From PALSA-1296 sp038322815 (GTDB taxonomy: Bacteria > Bacteroidota > Ignavibacteria > Palsa-1295), in contig JBBQGG010000071.1 of the NCBI GenBank assembly GCA_038322815.1, positions 1 to 15,187 on the forward strand: DNA of 15,187 nt, in the 5' to 3' direction. Below the pieces are notes generated by a model. It did no database searches. It was not told the DNA's origin and saw nothing but the letters and a program-made list of their open reading frames with translations. Of this stretch, positions 1 to 6,810 are shown piece after piece. Each line of letters begins with the position of its first letter. Position 1 is the first letter of the stretch. The position numbers and the translations under genes were made by a program.

Positions 1-1
1 T

Positions 2-142
2 ATCATCGAATACATCGAACTCTATTACAATAACGAACGATTACACTCAGCGCTCGGATATAAAACCCCGAACGAATGGGAAGAAATGCAAAGGAAAAAA
101 ATACAATCAACCATAAACAAAATCACACTGGACAGTGTCTAA
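2..142 (+). CDS. IS3-family transposase OrfB, C-terminal fragment
   Basis: The frame is open from the window edge and encodes 46 residues before TAA. It contains the stretch YIELYYNNERLHSALGYKTP, the hallmark end of the IS3-family integrase-core (rve) domain, usually written YNxxRxHxxLGYxTPxE. This DDE recombinase acts on the element's terminal repeats. The catalytic DDE residues lie upstream of the visible part, so intactness cannot be judged. A basic tail (MQRKKIQSTINK) and the stop follow, and the stop lies next to the right terminal repeat as expected for the family. It is cut only by the window boundary as far as can be seen. Family assignment is secure; the subgroup is not resolved. Confidence 0.85.
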   Translation: MIEYIELYYNNERLHSALGYKTPNEWEEMQRKKIQSTINKITLDSV

Positions 143-160
143 TAAATCGGGGCAAGTCCA
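133..160 (+). repeat. Right terminal inverted repeat of the IS (IRR)
   Basis: On the minus strand this reads TGGACTTGCCCCGATTTATT and continues AGACACTG, ending in the terminal TG typical of IS3 elements. It overlaps the last transposase codons and stop. The left repeat needed to prove it is not in the window, so the inner boundary is approximate. Confidence 0.6.
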
Positions 161-504
161 ATAGGATGATAGGAGTAAATTTTTCAGTATTTGGTAGGCG
201 CGATCTGAGTTATAACGCCGTTAAGTCCCAACAACAAGCAGGGAATGAGAACCTTCTTGTTTCAGTTAGTCAAGATGGAGATCATATTAACGCATGGTAT
301 CTTACTGATGTCAGCATAAACCATCCAAAACTTGAAATATATGATATTCTCGGAAGATTCATTACTTCGTGTTCTCAGGAACATGCAGAACAAGGATGGA
401 ATAGTATGACTTGTCCGGTTAACCAACTCGGTTCAGGCACATATATATGCAGAGTATCAGGCTCTGGATTTACTCGGTCAAGAACTTTTCAGATCGTAAA
501 ATAA
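161..504 (+). pseudogene. C-terminal remnant of a T9SS-secreted protein, truncated by the IS
   Basis: From the IS end to the stop at 502-504 one frame stays open for about 114 codons. Its last ~60 residues form a type A T9SS C-terminal sorting domain: a KLEIYDILGRF segment, a LGSGTYICRVSG segment and a terminal TFQIVK. These match the usual motifs (V/L-x-I/L-Y-D-x-L-G-R ... GxYxxR ... KxxxxK). In intact proteins the domain directs export across the outer membrane and attachment at the cell surface. No signal peptide and no cargo domain precede it. Reading upstream the frame is open to an ATG at 76, but residues before 161 are out-of-frame IS sequence, so a protein starting there would be an accidental chimera. 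The remnant's stop overlaps the next gene's ATG. I infer a gene broken by the insertion; its cargo function is unknown. Confidence 0.7.
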
Positions 505-1562
505 TGTCAATCAATTTTAAATCATCATTCGTTGTATTCATAATGCTGTTAACTCCCTGCGCTATAAACGCGCAGGGAGTTTTGAACAGTAATCCTCATT
601 GGGTAATGACTAAATGTCCGCAAACCGCAGAAGCACTCAGCGTTCACAATAGTTATATTTTTGCTGGTGGCGAAAAAGGAGTTTATCGTTCATCAAATGA
701 CGGAAATAACTGGCAAGTCGTCAACAAAGATTTACATGGTGATACCGATCCTCCACATGTTACTGTACTTTATTCTTTTGGAAAATACATTTTCAGTTCC
801 GTTCCTGATCTTAGCGGTGGTTTATTTCGATCAACCGATGAAGGAGATAGCTGGACTAAAGCAAATTATGCACCGTCAGTTGGTTTAACCTCCCATGACC
901 AATATCTTTTTTCAATACCATCGGGTGGTTTAGGAATTTTACGTTCTAACGATAGTGGAATCACATGGGTATCTGTCGATAGTAGTTTTATTTGGGGTCA
1001 TGATTATCACAAAATATCATTTACAAAACCAGCAGTAACTGGAAAATGGATTTATGCAATTAACTATTATGGAGAAGTTTATCAGTCATCGAACAACGGA
1101 GATTCCTTGTCGTTAATTTACAGCAGTACTGGCGGCTCAAATCATCATCTCTATACCATAAACGACACAACGCTTTTTGCTACTGTTTTGGACACGATTT
1201 TCCGTTCTACCGATGACGGACACAATTGGAAAGTTATTAAAACAGGAAACGGTTCGGGTAAGATACTTGTCAATGGGGATGAGATTTTTGCCGTGCAAGG
1301 TTACAAAATTATTCTTTCAGTGGACAATGGTGATTCTTGGAAGACTATTAATGACGACCTTCCCGATTCATCTGCGATAGATGATTTAGCGATTAATGAC
1401 AACTTTATTTTTGCAGGTGTATCCAACTCCATTTTACTGACCAATAATGGTGTTTGGCGCAGATCGTTATCTGATTTTAATAATGCAGTAGAATTCGGCA
1501 AGCCTCTTTCCGACATCAAGCTTTCTCCGAATCCAACGAAATGGAAACATTACAATACATAA
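504..1562 (+). CDS. Secreted Asp-box (BNR/YCF48-like) beta-propeller protein, frameshifted before its T9SS domain
   Basis: The ATG at 504 is chosen because it gives a clean signal peptide (MSINFKSSFVVF, a hydrophobic core, cleavage after ...INAQ); the frame extends upstream to 447 without adding anything signal-like. The 352-residue product has seven Asp-box-like motifs (SSNDGNNW, STDEGDSW, SNDSGITW, SSNNGDSL, STDDGHNW, SVDNGDSW and a degenerate LTNNGVW), suggesting one seven-bladed propeller. Near its end it reads LSPNPT and then KWKHYNT before stopping. The expected continuation, NGNITI..., is present one base out of frame, so a single extra A in the AAA at 1539-1541 (or a sequencing error) removes the sorting domain. 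Corrected, the protein would have 408 residues, very close to the 410-residue homologue encoded at 10322-11554. As read here it could be exported to the periplasm but lacks the T9SS signal. Substrate and role are unknown. Confidence 0.75.
   Translation: MSINFKSSFVVFIMLLTPCAINAQGVLNSNPHWVMTKCPQTAEALSVHNSYIFAGGEKGVYRSSNDGNNWQVVNKDLHGDTDPPHVTVLYSFGKYIFSSVPDLSGGLFRSTDEGDSWTKANYAPSVGLTSHDQYLFSIPSGGLGILRSNDSGITWVSVDSSFIWGHDYHKISFTKPAVTGKWIYAINYYGEVYQSSNNGDSLSLIYSSTGGSNHHLYTINDTTLFATVLDTIFRSTDDGHNWKVIKTGNGSGKILVNGDEIFAVQGYKIILSVDNGDSWKTINDDLPDSSAIDDLAINDNFIFAGVSNSILLTNNGVWRRSLSDFNNAVEFGKPLSDIKLSPNPTKWKHYNT
551..585 (+). terminator. Perfect 12-bp hairpin plus T-run inside a signal-peptide coding region
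   Basis: AACTCCCTGCGC (551-562) pairs perfectly with GCGCAGGGAGTT (570-581) across the 7-nt loop TATAAAC, and the top of the second arm runs into TTTTG (580-584). A GC-rich stem followed by a short U-tract has the form of an intrinsic terminator or attenuator. It lies about 48 nt into the coding sequence starting at 504, over codons for the end of the signal peptide. The T-run is short (four), so termination may be weak. The structure itself is seen; any activity is inference. Confidence 0.4.
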
Positions 1563-1731
1563 CTTGCCTGAACATTTATTGAGCATCCGGATTGTGAATG
1601 TTCTTGGGCAAAAAGTTTTGGAATTCAAACCATCTATAACCCTTGATTTAACAAGGCTTTTATCAGGCGCGTACTACATAGAATTCTTGACAAATAATTC
1701 AATCCTAACACAGAAAATTATAAAGGAATAA
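1540..1731 (+). pseudogene. Displaced T9SS C-terminal sorting domain of the preceding gene
   Basis: In the frame one base out from the gene above, the sequence encodes NGNITIHNLPEHLL, then SIRIVNVLGQKVLEF, then LSGAYYIEF and a terminal TQKIIKE before TAA at 1729-1731. This is a standard type A sorting domain, missing only the PNPT that sits at the end of the upstream frame. The join PNPT|NGNITI is exactly what the family shows, which places the indel at 1538-1541. It closely resembles the end of the minus-strand protein at 10322-11554 (VVNVLGETV ... VVRKIIKE). It has no start of its own and is not expected to be translated separately. The local sequence (only three A's) is not a classical slippery site, so mutation or read error is likelier than programmed frameshifting. 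Confidence 0.8.
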
Positions 1732-1750
1732 AATTATGATTTAATTGAAT

Positions 1751-1784
1751 GGTAAAACCTTTGGTTGGATCGGCTTTTTTTTTC
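1751..1784 (+). terminator. Possible weak terminator: short stem and T9 run
   Basis: AAACC-TTT-GGTT forms a very short stem (about 1755-1766), and about 8 nt later there are nine consecutive T's (1775-1783). The position, just after the end of the sorting domain at 1731, suits a terminator, but the stem is poor and does not abut the T-run. The rest of 1732-1971 shows no gene and no clear promoter. Confidence 0.25.
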
Positions 1785-1971
1785 TCAGTTAGAAACTCTG
1801 ATTCGTCGTGTAAGTGTGGTAAAAATAGTATCATAGTATTAAATCAGATATACAAAAGAAATCTCTTTCCCAATTAGGGCAACCATCAGTTACGACATAA
1901 GCGTAATTCCCTTCTCAACCTTTCTTTCACATCTTTGTTACCATATTCGCTTTATTCGTCATTTTTTGAAC

Positions 1972-4089
1972 ATGAAACGCTTACTCCTATTAATTGTTTT
2001 TTTGGTCTTTGCTGAACCAGCCGCTTCGCAGTTGAATCTATGGCGCTGGCAGAACCCTCTTCCTGTGGGAAATTATCTTCGTGCCGTACAGATGAGGTCG
2101 CTCAATACTGTATATGTCTGCGGCGATGCCGGTACTTTTATGCGCTCTGATGACGGAGGCCAAAGCTGGGATATACAAACGAATATTCTGAAGATCAGAT
2201 CAAATTTTAATGCGCTGAATTTCACCGATGATAATTACGGAATGTGCTGTGGTGATTCGGGCAGAGTCATAAAGACAACCGATGGCGGCAGCACATGGCA
2301 AAACCTCAAGACCAATACTATTAGCAAACTCAACAGTATCGTTGTGCTCGATAAGAATATTGCTGTTATCGTAACACTTGGCGGGGCTATACTCCGCAGT
2401 ACCGATGGTGGTACTACATGGGCAACAATTCCGATCGAAGGAAATCTCGCTCTCTATAGTGTGCGGATGCTTCGTCCTGATTTTTTGACGATCACAGGAT
2501 ATGGAGGCGTCTTTCGCATTTCGACTGATCAGGGATTGACCTGGCTTCCGAAAAAAACGAATTTCGGAAATACTTTTTATAATTCAAATTTTACGGATAT
2601 CAATAACGGCACATTGATAGGAGATAATGGAATAATCCTCCATACATCCGATGGCGGCAACACCTGGACTAATACGCAGATCCCCACAGGAGCTTCTTTC
2701 AATGTCGTCGATGGTAAAGATCCGAATATCCTGACGATTGCCGGTGATCATGGAACAATACTTTTTACTACCGATGGAGGAGGAACCTGGCAGCAAAGTT
2801 ATATTGGTACAGCTGATCCGGTTAAAGGACTTTCGTTCTTCGATAAGCTAACGGGAATGGCTGTTGGCAGAAATGGAATGGTATTGCGTACTTCCGATGG
2901 CGGTGCATCATGGATATTCATGCCGCATAAGGCATACACGGATGTCATGCATGCCGTAGCTTTTCCAAAAGGAGATACGTTAGATGGAATTGCCGTCGGT
3001 AATAACGGCGCGATCTTACGAACTTCAAACGGAGGAAAGGGATGGACGCTCGGAACCTCTTCCTTTACCGGCAAGCTTAACGGAGTAGCTTTTCTCGATG
3101 CTACGAATGCTATTGCTGTCGGCGAGTTCGGCACCATTATTTCATCCACAGATGCAGGAGCAACATGGACAGCACTTACGAGCGGAACAAGTCAGACGCT
3201 TTATTCAGTAAGTTTTTCTTCACCATATTCCGGGATTGTTGTTGGTGATTCGGCAACTATTCTGACTACAAACTCCTCAGGAGTATTCTGGACGAAACGC
3301 CATCCCACTCCTCCGACGAAGACGGAGTTCTTTACCGGAGTAAGTGCGCCTGACTCGCTGCATGCATATATCTGCGGAGAGTTATTGGTCTATAAATCAA
3401 CAGACGGAGGAATTTCATGGAATAAGACCCGAGGCGATTCAAGCAGGGGACAATCCATATCCTTTGCCGATAGTAATCACGGCGGTTTTGTCTTCGATGA
3501 TAAATATGGTAAGGGATATACACGCTGTACTTCCGATGGAGGGATTACTTTCGATTCAGTCTATCCCGGGACATTGAATAATCTCTTCGGCATTTGTTTT
3601 AGCGACAGGCAGCACGCTACGGTTGTCGGAGCATACGGATATATTGCGCATTCGACCAATGGAGGAAGAACGTGGTTTGACCAGATCAGTAATACGGGAA
3701 ATAATCTTAATGCAGTGGCTTTCGGAACCGTAAATGCCGGCAATGCTGTCGGCAATCATGGCAACATCATGCGCATCACAAGCGATGATAAACTTGCCGT
3801 GCATAACCAAAGTGCAAGCGGAAGTCCGAAGCCCATCCTTGATCCATGCTATCCGAATCCTGCATCAGGCACAGCAAATATTTCCTACTACCTGCCAAGC
3901 GGAGGATTTGGAGTCGTGAAAATTTATACGAAAGACGGAAAAGAAATTGCCGATCTTGCCTCCGGCTTCATGCAGCAAGGCGAACAGAAAACCCGTTTCG
4001 ATATTTCAAAATTTGCCTCAGGTACCTATCTTATCAGACTTGATTTCGGAGGAATGAGTGCGAGCCAGAAGTTGACTGTGGTGAGGTAA
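1972..4089 (+). CDS. Secreted multi-Asp-box (YCF48/BNR-like) protein with T9SS C-terminal sorting domain
   Basis: The ATG at 1972 begins a signal peptide (MKRLLLLIVFLVFAEPAASQ); a TTG two codons upstream is in frame but less likely. The mature protein carries about 13 Asp-box motifs spaced roughly 40-50 residues apart, from SDDGGQSW (residues 59-66) through TTDGGSTW, STDGGTTW, TSDGGNTW and STDAGATW to STNGGRTW. Many are preceded by a G-x-x-G-x-I/V-x-R/x-T strand. This number fits two seven-bladed beta-propellers in tandem (inference). The last ~85 residues form a type A sorting domain: DPCYPNPASGTANISYYLPS, VKIYTKDGKEI, FASGTYLIRL and a terminal KLTVVR. The 705-residue protein should cross the inner membrane by Sec and the outer membrane by T9SS, ending at the cell surface or outside. 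Such proteins are commonly annotated as photosystem II stability factor-like from the YCF48 repeats; no photosynthetic role is implied. Ligand unknown. Confidence 0.88.
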   Translation: MKRLLLLIVFLVFAEPAASQLNLWRWQNPLPVGNYLRAVQMRSLNTVYVCGDAGTFMRSDDGGQSWDIQTNILKIRSNFNALNFTDDNYGMCCGDSGRVIKTTDGGSTWQNLKTNTISKLNSIVVLDKNIAVIVTLGGAILRSTDGGTTWATIPIEGNLALYSVRMLRPDFLTITGYGGVFRISTDQGLTWLPKKTNFGNTFYNSNFTDINNGTLIGDNGIILHTSDGGNTWTNTQIPTGASFNVVDGKDPNILTIAGDHGTILFTTDGGGTWQQSYIGTADPVKGLSFFDKLTGMAVGRNGMVLRTSDGGASWIFMPHKAYTDVMHAVAFPKGDTLDGIAVGNNGAILRTSNGGKGWTLGTSSFTGKLNGVAFLDATNAIAVGEFGTIISSTDAGATWTALTSGTSQTLYSVSFSSPYSGIVVGDSATILTTNSSGVFWTKRHPTPPTKTEFFTGVSAPDSLHAYICGELLVYKSTDGGISWNKTRGDSSRGQSISFADSNHGGFVFDDKYGKGYTRCTSDGGITFDSVYPGTLNNLFGICFSDRQHATVVGAYGYIAHSTNGGRTWFDQISNTGNNLNAVAFGTVNAGNAVGNHGNIMRITSDDKLAVHNQSASGSPKPILDPCYPNPASGTANISYYLPSGGFGVVKIYTKDGKEIADLASGFMQQGEQKTRFDISKFASGTYLIRLDFGGMSASQKLTVVR

Positions 4090-4137
4090 GATAGAATCCT
4101 TCGTATTTTTGAAGGTCATCATTCACAATTCAAAAAA

Positions 4138-4707
4138 ATGAATCTTATTCTTTTCGGACCGCCGGGAGTCGGCAAGGGAACGCAGGCAGAGCGGCTGCGT
4201 GACCATTACTCGCTTCATCATATATCCACCGGCGATATTCTGCGCGCTGCCGTTAAGGCAGGCTCGCCGCTTGGCTTGGAAGCAAAAAAATATATGGATG
4301 CCGGCGGACTTGTGCCGGATGAAGTTATTATCGGCTTAGTGCGCGAAGTATTGATCAAAGATCAGGCTGCAGGAAAAGGCTTTTTGCTCGATGGTTTTCC
4401 CCGAACAGTAGCGCAAGCCGAAGCATTAGAGAAAATATTTGCCGAGCTTCATATTAATGATGTCCGCATCGTCTCGCTTGATGCTCCTGAAGATGAACTT
4501 GTCACCCGACTTGTAAAGCGCGGTCTGGATTCCGGCCGCTCCGACGATACGGAAGAAACCATCAGGCACCGGTTAGTTGTATATCATGAGCAGACAAGCC
4601 CGGTGCAGGATTATTATACGAAGCATCGCACTGTGCATGGCGTAGATGGCTTAGGTGGTGTTGATGAGATAACGCAAAGGATACATGGGGCAGTCGTTAG
4701 TTCTTAG
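4138..4707 (+). CDS. adk: Adenylate kinase (short form)
   Basis: Catalyses ATP + AMP = 2 ADP in the cytoplasm, setting the adenylate balance. The 189-residue sequence starts MNLILFGPPGVGKGTQAERL, with the P-loop GPPGVGKGT at residues 7-15. The AMP-binding segment STGDILRAAV follows at 30-39, then LVPDEVI at 58-64 and the signature LLDGFPRT at 83-90. The LID region is short (RLVKRGLDSGRSDD, about 124-137) with no zinc-binding cysteines, and the conserved Arg in TIRHRL follows. Length and short LID match the ~190-residue adenylate kinases usual in Bacteroidota rather than the ~214-residue enterobacterial type. The ATG is preceded by CAAAAAA with no Shine-Dalgarno sequence. It lies 48 nt after the secreted protein gene and 58 nt before the lipid-transport genes, so it may share their transcript. 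Confidence 0.95.
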   Translation: MNLILFGPPGVGKGTQAERLRDHYSLHHISTGDILRAAVKAGSPLGLEAKKYMDAGGLVPDEVIIGLVREVLIKDQAAGKGFLLDGFPRTVAQAEALEKIFAELHINDVRIVSLDAPEDELVTRLVKRGLDSGRSDDTEETIRHRLVVYHEQTSPVQDYYTKHRTVHGVDGLGGVDEITQRIHGAVVSS

Positions 4708-4743
4708 TTAGGGAAACAATATTCTAACGACTACTGACTAACG
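4692..4743 (+). repeat. Imperfect inverted repeat across the adk stop codon
   Basis: AGTCGTTAG (4692-4700) is the exact reverse complement of CTAACGACT (4724-4732). Two overlapping alternatives also pair: CGTTAGT (4695-4701) with ACTAACG (4737-4743), and TTAG (4708-4711) with CTAA (4724-4727). A fold here would span the adk stop at 4705-4707. There is no T-run after it, so an intrinsic terminator is doubtful; it may be transcript-stabilising or a decayed TTAGT-type repeat. Confidence 0.35.
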
Positions 4744-4765
4744 CCTGGAATGTAGATTGCCCTAA

Positions 4766-5995
4766 ATGCGTTCTCAGTACTGCATTAACTCCCCTAATGC
4801 TCCTTTAACAACCTTTTATTTTGTGAGCGGCTTACATTTTCATCGCGATCATACTGGCACTCGGCTCGACGCACTGAGGATAACTCCCGTTTCCGATAGT
4901 AAAGGCGTGCTTACCGTTTCGCTCGGTGGAGAATGGAGATACGGCGTAGGAACCGGGCATCCTACTACGCTTTTTGATAAGCAGCATTCGCACGGCGAAA
5001 TAAAGAAAATAATCTTTGTCGAAGACGATCTGACCTTCTGGGATTCCAGCCTTATTTCCTTCGTAAAAAAAACCCAGGATTCTGCAAAAAGAAAAAATGT
5101 CTCCGTTGATGTCAGCCGTTTATCCCCCGGCATTAAAAAACTTCTTGAAATTGCCAGTACGATTCCGGCTTTGAACGACCAGCCTCCGGAAAGGGCGCAG
5201 CATTCGATTCTCTTAGCTTTGGGTTTTTCTTCAATGCGCTGGACTCATTCATTTGCCGATACCTTAGAGTTTATCGGTGAACTCCTTTTAAGCTTCGGAA
5301 GATTTTTTCGGGGCAGAGCAAATTTCAGACGCGTAGATTTTTTACAGGTGCTTCGCGATTGCAGCGCAAATTCTCTGCCGATCGTCACATTAATAAGCTT
5401 TTTGTTCGGGATAATCCTGGCATTTATCGGCGCTGCACAATTAAAGATATTCGGAGCAGAGATCTATGTAGCCGATCTTGTCGGAATTGCATTAGTTCGT
5501 GAGATGGGTCCGATGATGACGGCGATCATCCTTGCCGGAAGATGCGGTGCAGCATTTGCTGCTCAGATCGGCACCATGACCGTCAACGAAGAGGTTGATG
5601 CGCTGAGAACTACGGGAATTTCTCCGATAGATTTTCTGGTATTGCCACGCGTTTTTTCGCTTGCACTTATGACGCCGCTTCTGGCGCTCTATGCGATCTT
5701 TTTCGGCATCATCGGAGGCGCCTTAACTTCTCAGATCATGCTTGGCATCAGCTTTACTCAATTTATTACGGAGGCACAGAATATTTTAACTCCGACACAA
5801 TTTGCTTTGGGGTTGATCAAGAGTTTTATCTACGGAATTCTCGTTGCTTTTGCAGGTGCCTTGAATGGCATCCATTGCGGAAAATCCGCTTCGGCTGTTG
5901 GTGTTGCAACGACGTCTGCCGTAGTCATGGGAATTGTAACCGTTGTTATGGCCGGTGCGGTGACAACATATATTTATAATCTGCTCGGAGTGTAA
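4766..5995 (+). CDS. mlaE: MlaE-type ABC lipid-transport permease with N-terminal STAS-like domain
   Basis: Inner-membrane permease of an MCE-type phospholipid transporter. Of 409 residues, about 38-130 resemble a STAS domain (VLTVSLGGEW, then a hydrophobic strand KIIFVEDDLTFWDSSLISFV, a position like the DSSG turn of STAS proteins). Residues ~165-409 are the MlaE/permease domain with several membrane segments and the conserved core REMGPMMTAIILAGRCGAAF plus AAQIGTMTVNEEVDAL (245-280). E. coli MlaE is ~260 residues and its STAS partner MlaB is separate; here the two appear fused, an arrangement known in many other bacteria. The ATG at 4766 is the only upstream ATG, but the first ~35 residues look unlike a domain and there is no ribosome site; a GTG at 4823 is an alternative start. 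It is followed after 11 nt by the ATPase gene. Confidence 0.9.
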   Translation: MRSQYCINSPNAPLTTFYFVSGLHFHRDHTGTRLDALRITPVSDSKGVLTVSLGGEWRYGVGTGHPTTLFDKQHSHGEIKKIIFVEDDLTFWDSSLISFVKKTQDSAKRKNVSVDVSRLSPGIKKLLEIASTIPALNDQPPERAQHSILLALGFSSMRWTHSFADTLEFIGELLLSFGRFFRGRANFRRVDFLQVLRDCSANSLPIVTLISFLFGIILAFIGAAQLKIFGAEIYVADLVGIALVREMGPMMTAIILAGRCGAAFAAQIGTMTVNEEVDALRTTGISPIDFLVLPRVFSLALMTPLLALYAIFFGIIGGALTSQIMLGISFTQFITEAQNILTPTQFALGLIKSFIYGILVAFAGALNGIHCGKSASAVGVATTSAVVMGIVTVVMAGAVTTYIYNLLGV

Positions 5996-6006
5996 AAATA
6001 CATAGT

Positions 6007-6810
6007 TTGGAAACTTCATCCACATATACCGCTCAACAAAAACCCTCGGAAATAAAACCGAAGGACGACGTGCATATCCGGGTTGAAGGACTTACGATGG
6101 CGTACGATGATCTTATCATACAACAGGACCTGACATTCGATATTCATCGAGGTGAAATATTTATCGTCATGGGTTCCAGCGGATGCGGTAAGAGTACTTT
6201 GATGCGGCATTTGATCGGTTTGATGCGTCCGGCTAAAGGTAAGATCCTTTACGACGAAAAGGATTTTTGGGGAATGAATGAGAAATCACGGGTTCAAATG
6301 ATGAAGAACTTTGGCATTCTTTATCAAAGCGGAGCCTTGTGGAGTTCGATGACGCTTGCCGAAAATGTGTCAACCGTGATCGAACATTATACCGATCTGC
6401 CAAAGGATGAGGTCAAAGATATAGCCTATCTGAAATTATCGCTTGTCGGATTAACCGGCTTCGAGGACTTTTATCCTTCGGATATTTCCGGAGGTATGCG
6501 CAAAAGGGCAGGATTAGCTCGGGCAATTGCGCTCGACCCTAAAATTTTATTTTTCGACGAACCTTCGGCGGGTTTGGATCCTATTAGTTCGCGTAAATTA
6601 GACGATCTGATTCTTGAGATCAAAGGGAGTTTAGGAACAACGATCGTTGTTATTACGCATGAATTACCAAGTATTTTTGCTATCGGAGATAACTCCGTTT
6701 TTCTTGATACGGAAACAAAAACGATGATAGCGTATGGCAATCCGAAAGAACTCTTAGAAAATCCTCCCCAACCGGTTGTTCGGGAATTCTTAACGCGAGG
6801 TGAACAATGA
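6007..6810 (+). CDS. mlaF: MlaF-type ABC transporter ATP-binding protein
   Basis: Cytoplasmic ATPase powering the adjacent MlaE-type permease. From the TTG at 6007 there are 267 residues: Walker A GSSGCGKST (56-64), Q-loop glutamine in ILYQSGALW (Q107), signature DISGGMRKRAGLARAIALDP (159-178), Walker B KILFFDEPSAGLDP (179-192) and H-loop histidine in VVITHEL (H218). SGGMRKRAGLARA instead of the more common SGGQ is characteristic of the MlaF/MCE-linked ATPases. The start is uncertain. TTG 6007 has no ribosome site. GTG 6070 is preceded by AAGGA four bases upstream and would begin VHIRVEGLTMAYDD, close to where relatives start. The 3' end overlaps the MCE gene by four bases (ATGA), indicating translational coupling. 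Confidence 0.93.
   Translation: METSSTYTAQQKPSEIKPKDDVHIRVEGLTMAYDDLIIQQDLTFDIHRGEIFIVMGSSGCGKSTLMRHLIGLMRPAKGKILYDEKDFWGMNEKSRVQMMKNFGILYQSGALWSSMTLAENVSTVIEHYTDLPKDEVKDIAYLKLSLVGLTGFEDFYPSDISGGMRKRAGLARAIALDPKILFFDEPSAGLDPISSRKLDDLILEIKGSLGTTIVVITHELPSIFAIGDNSVFLDTETKTMIAYGNPKELLENPPQPVVREFLTRGEQ

Larger units (their letters stand above)
1..160 (+). mobile_element. Right end of an IS3-family insertion sequence (partial)
   Basis: Seen: the 3' end of an IS3-type transposase frame (stop at 140-142), followed at once by a terminal-repeat-like sequence ending in CA at 160. Read from the outside, the end begins TGGACTTGCCCCG, and IS3-family elements characteristically have TG...CA termini with the transposase stop close to the right repeat. 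Only the right end is present; the left repeat, the first frame and most of the transposase lie outside the window. The sequence after 160 changes abruptly to a T9SS cargo gene remnant, so the element appears to sit in or beside that gene. The exact end at 160 is inferred from the CA rule, not from a visible target duplication. Confidence 0.8.

Noticed and set aside
76..160. Possible natural N-terminus for the T9SS remnant
   Set aside because: These codons are IS sequence read out of the transposase frame and end at the terminal repeat.
1538..1541. Programmed ribosomal frameshift
   Set aside because: No heptameric slippery sequence, pseudoknot or upstream ribosome-like site; a simple indel explains it better.
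2799..3149. Minus-strand open frame of 116 codons inside the large propeller gene
   Set aside because: It is antisense to repeated Asp-box codons, which keep the opposite strand open; no start signal or recognisable protein.
4098..4115. CCTTC...GAAGG stem between the large propeller gene and adk
   Set aside because: Only 5 bp with an 8-nt loop and no T-run after it; too weak to call a terminator.
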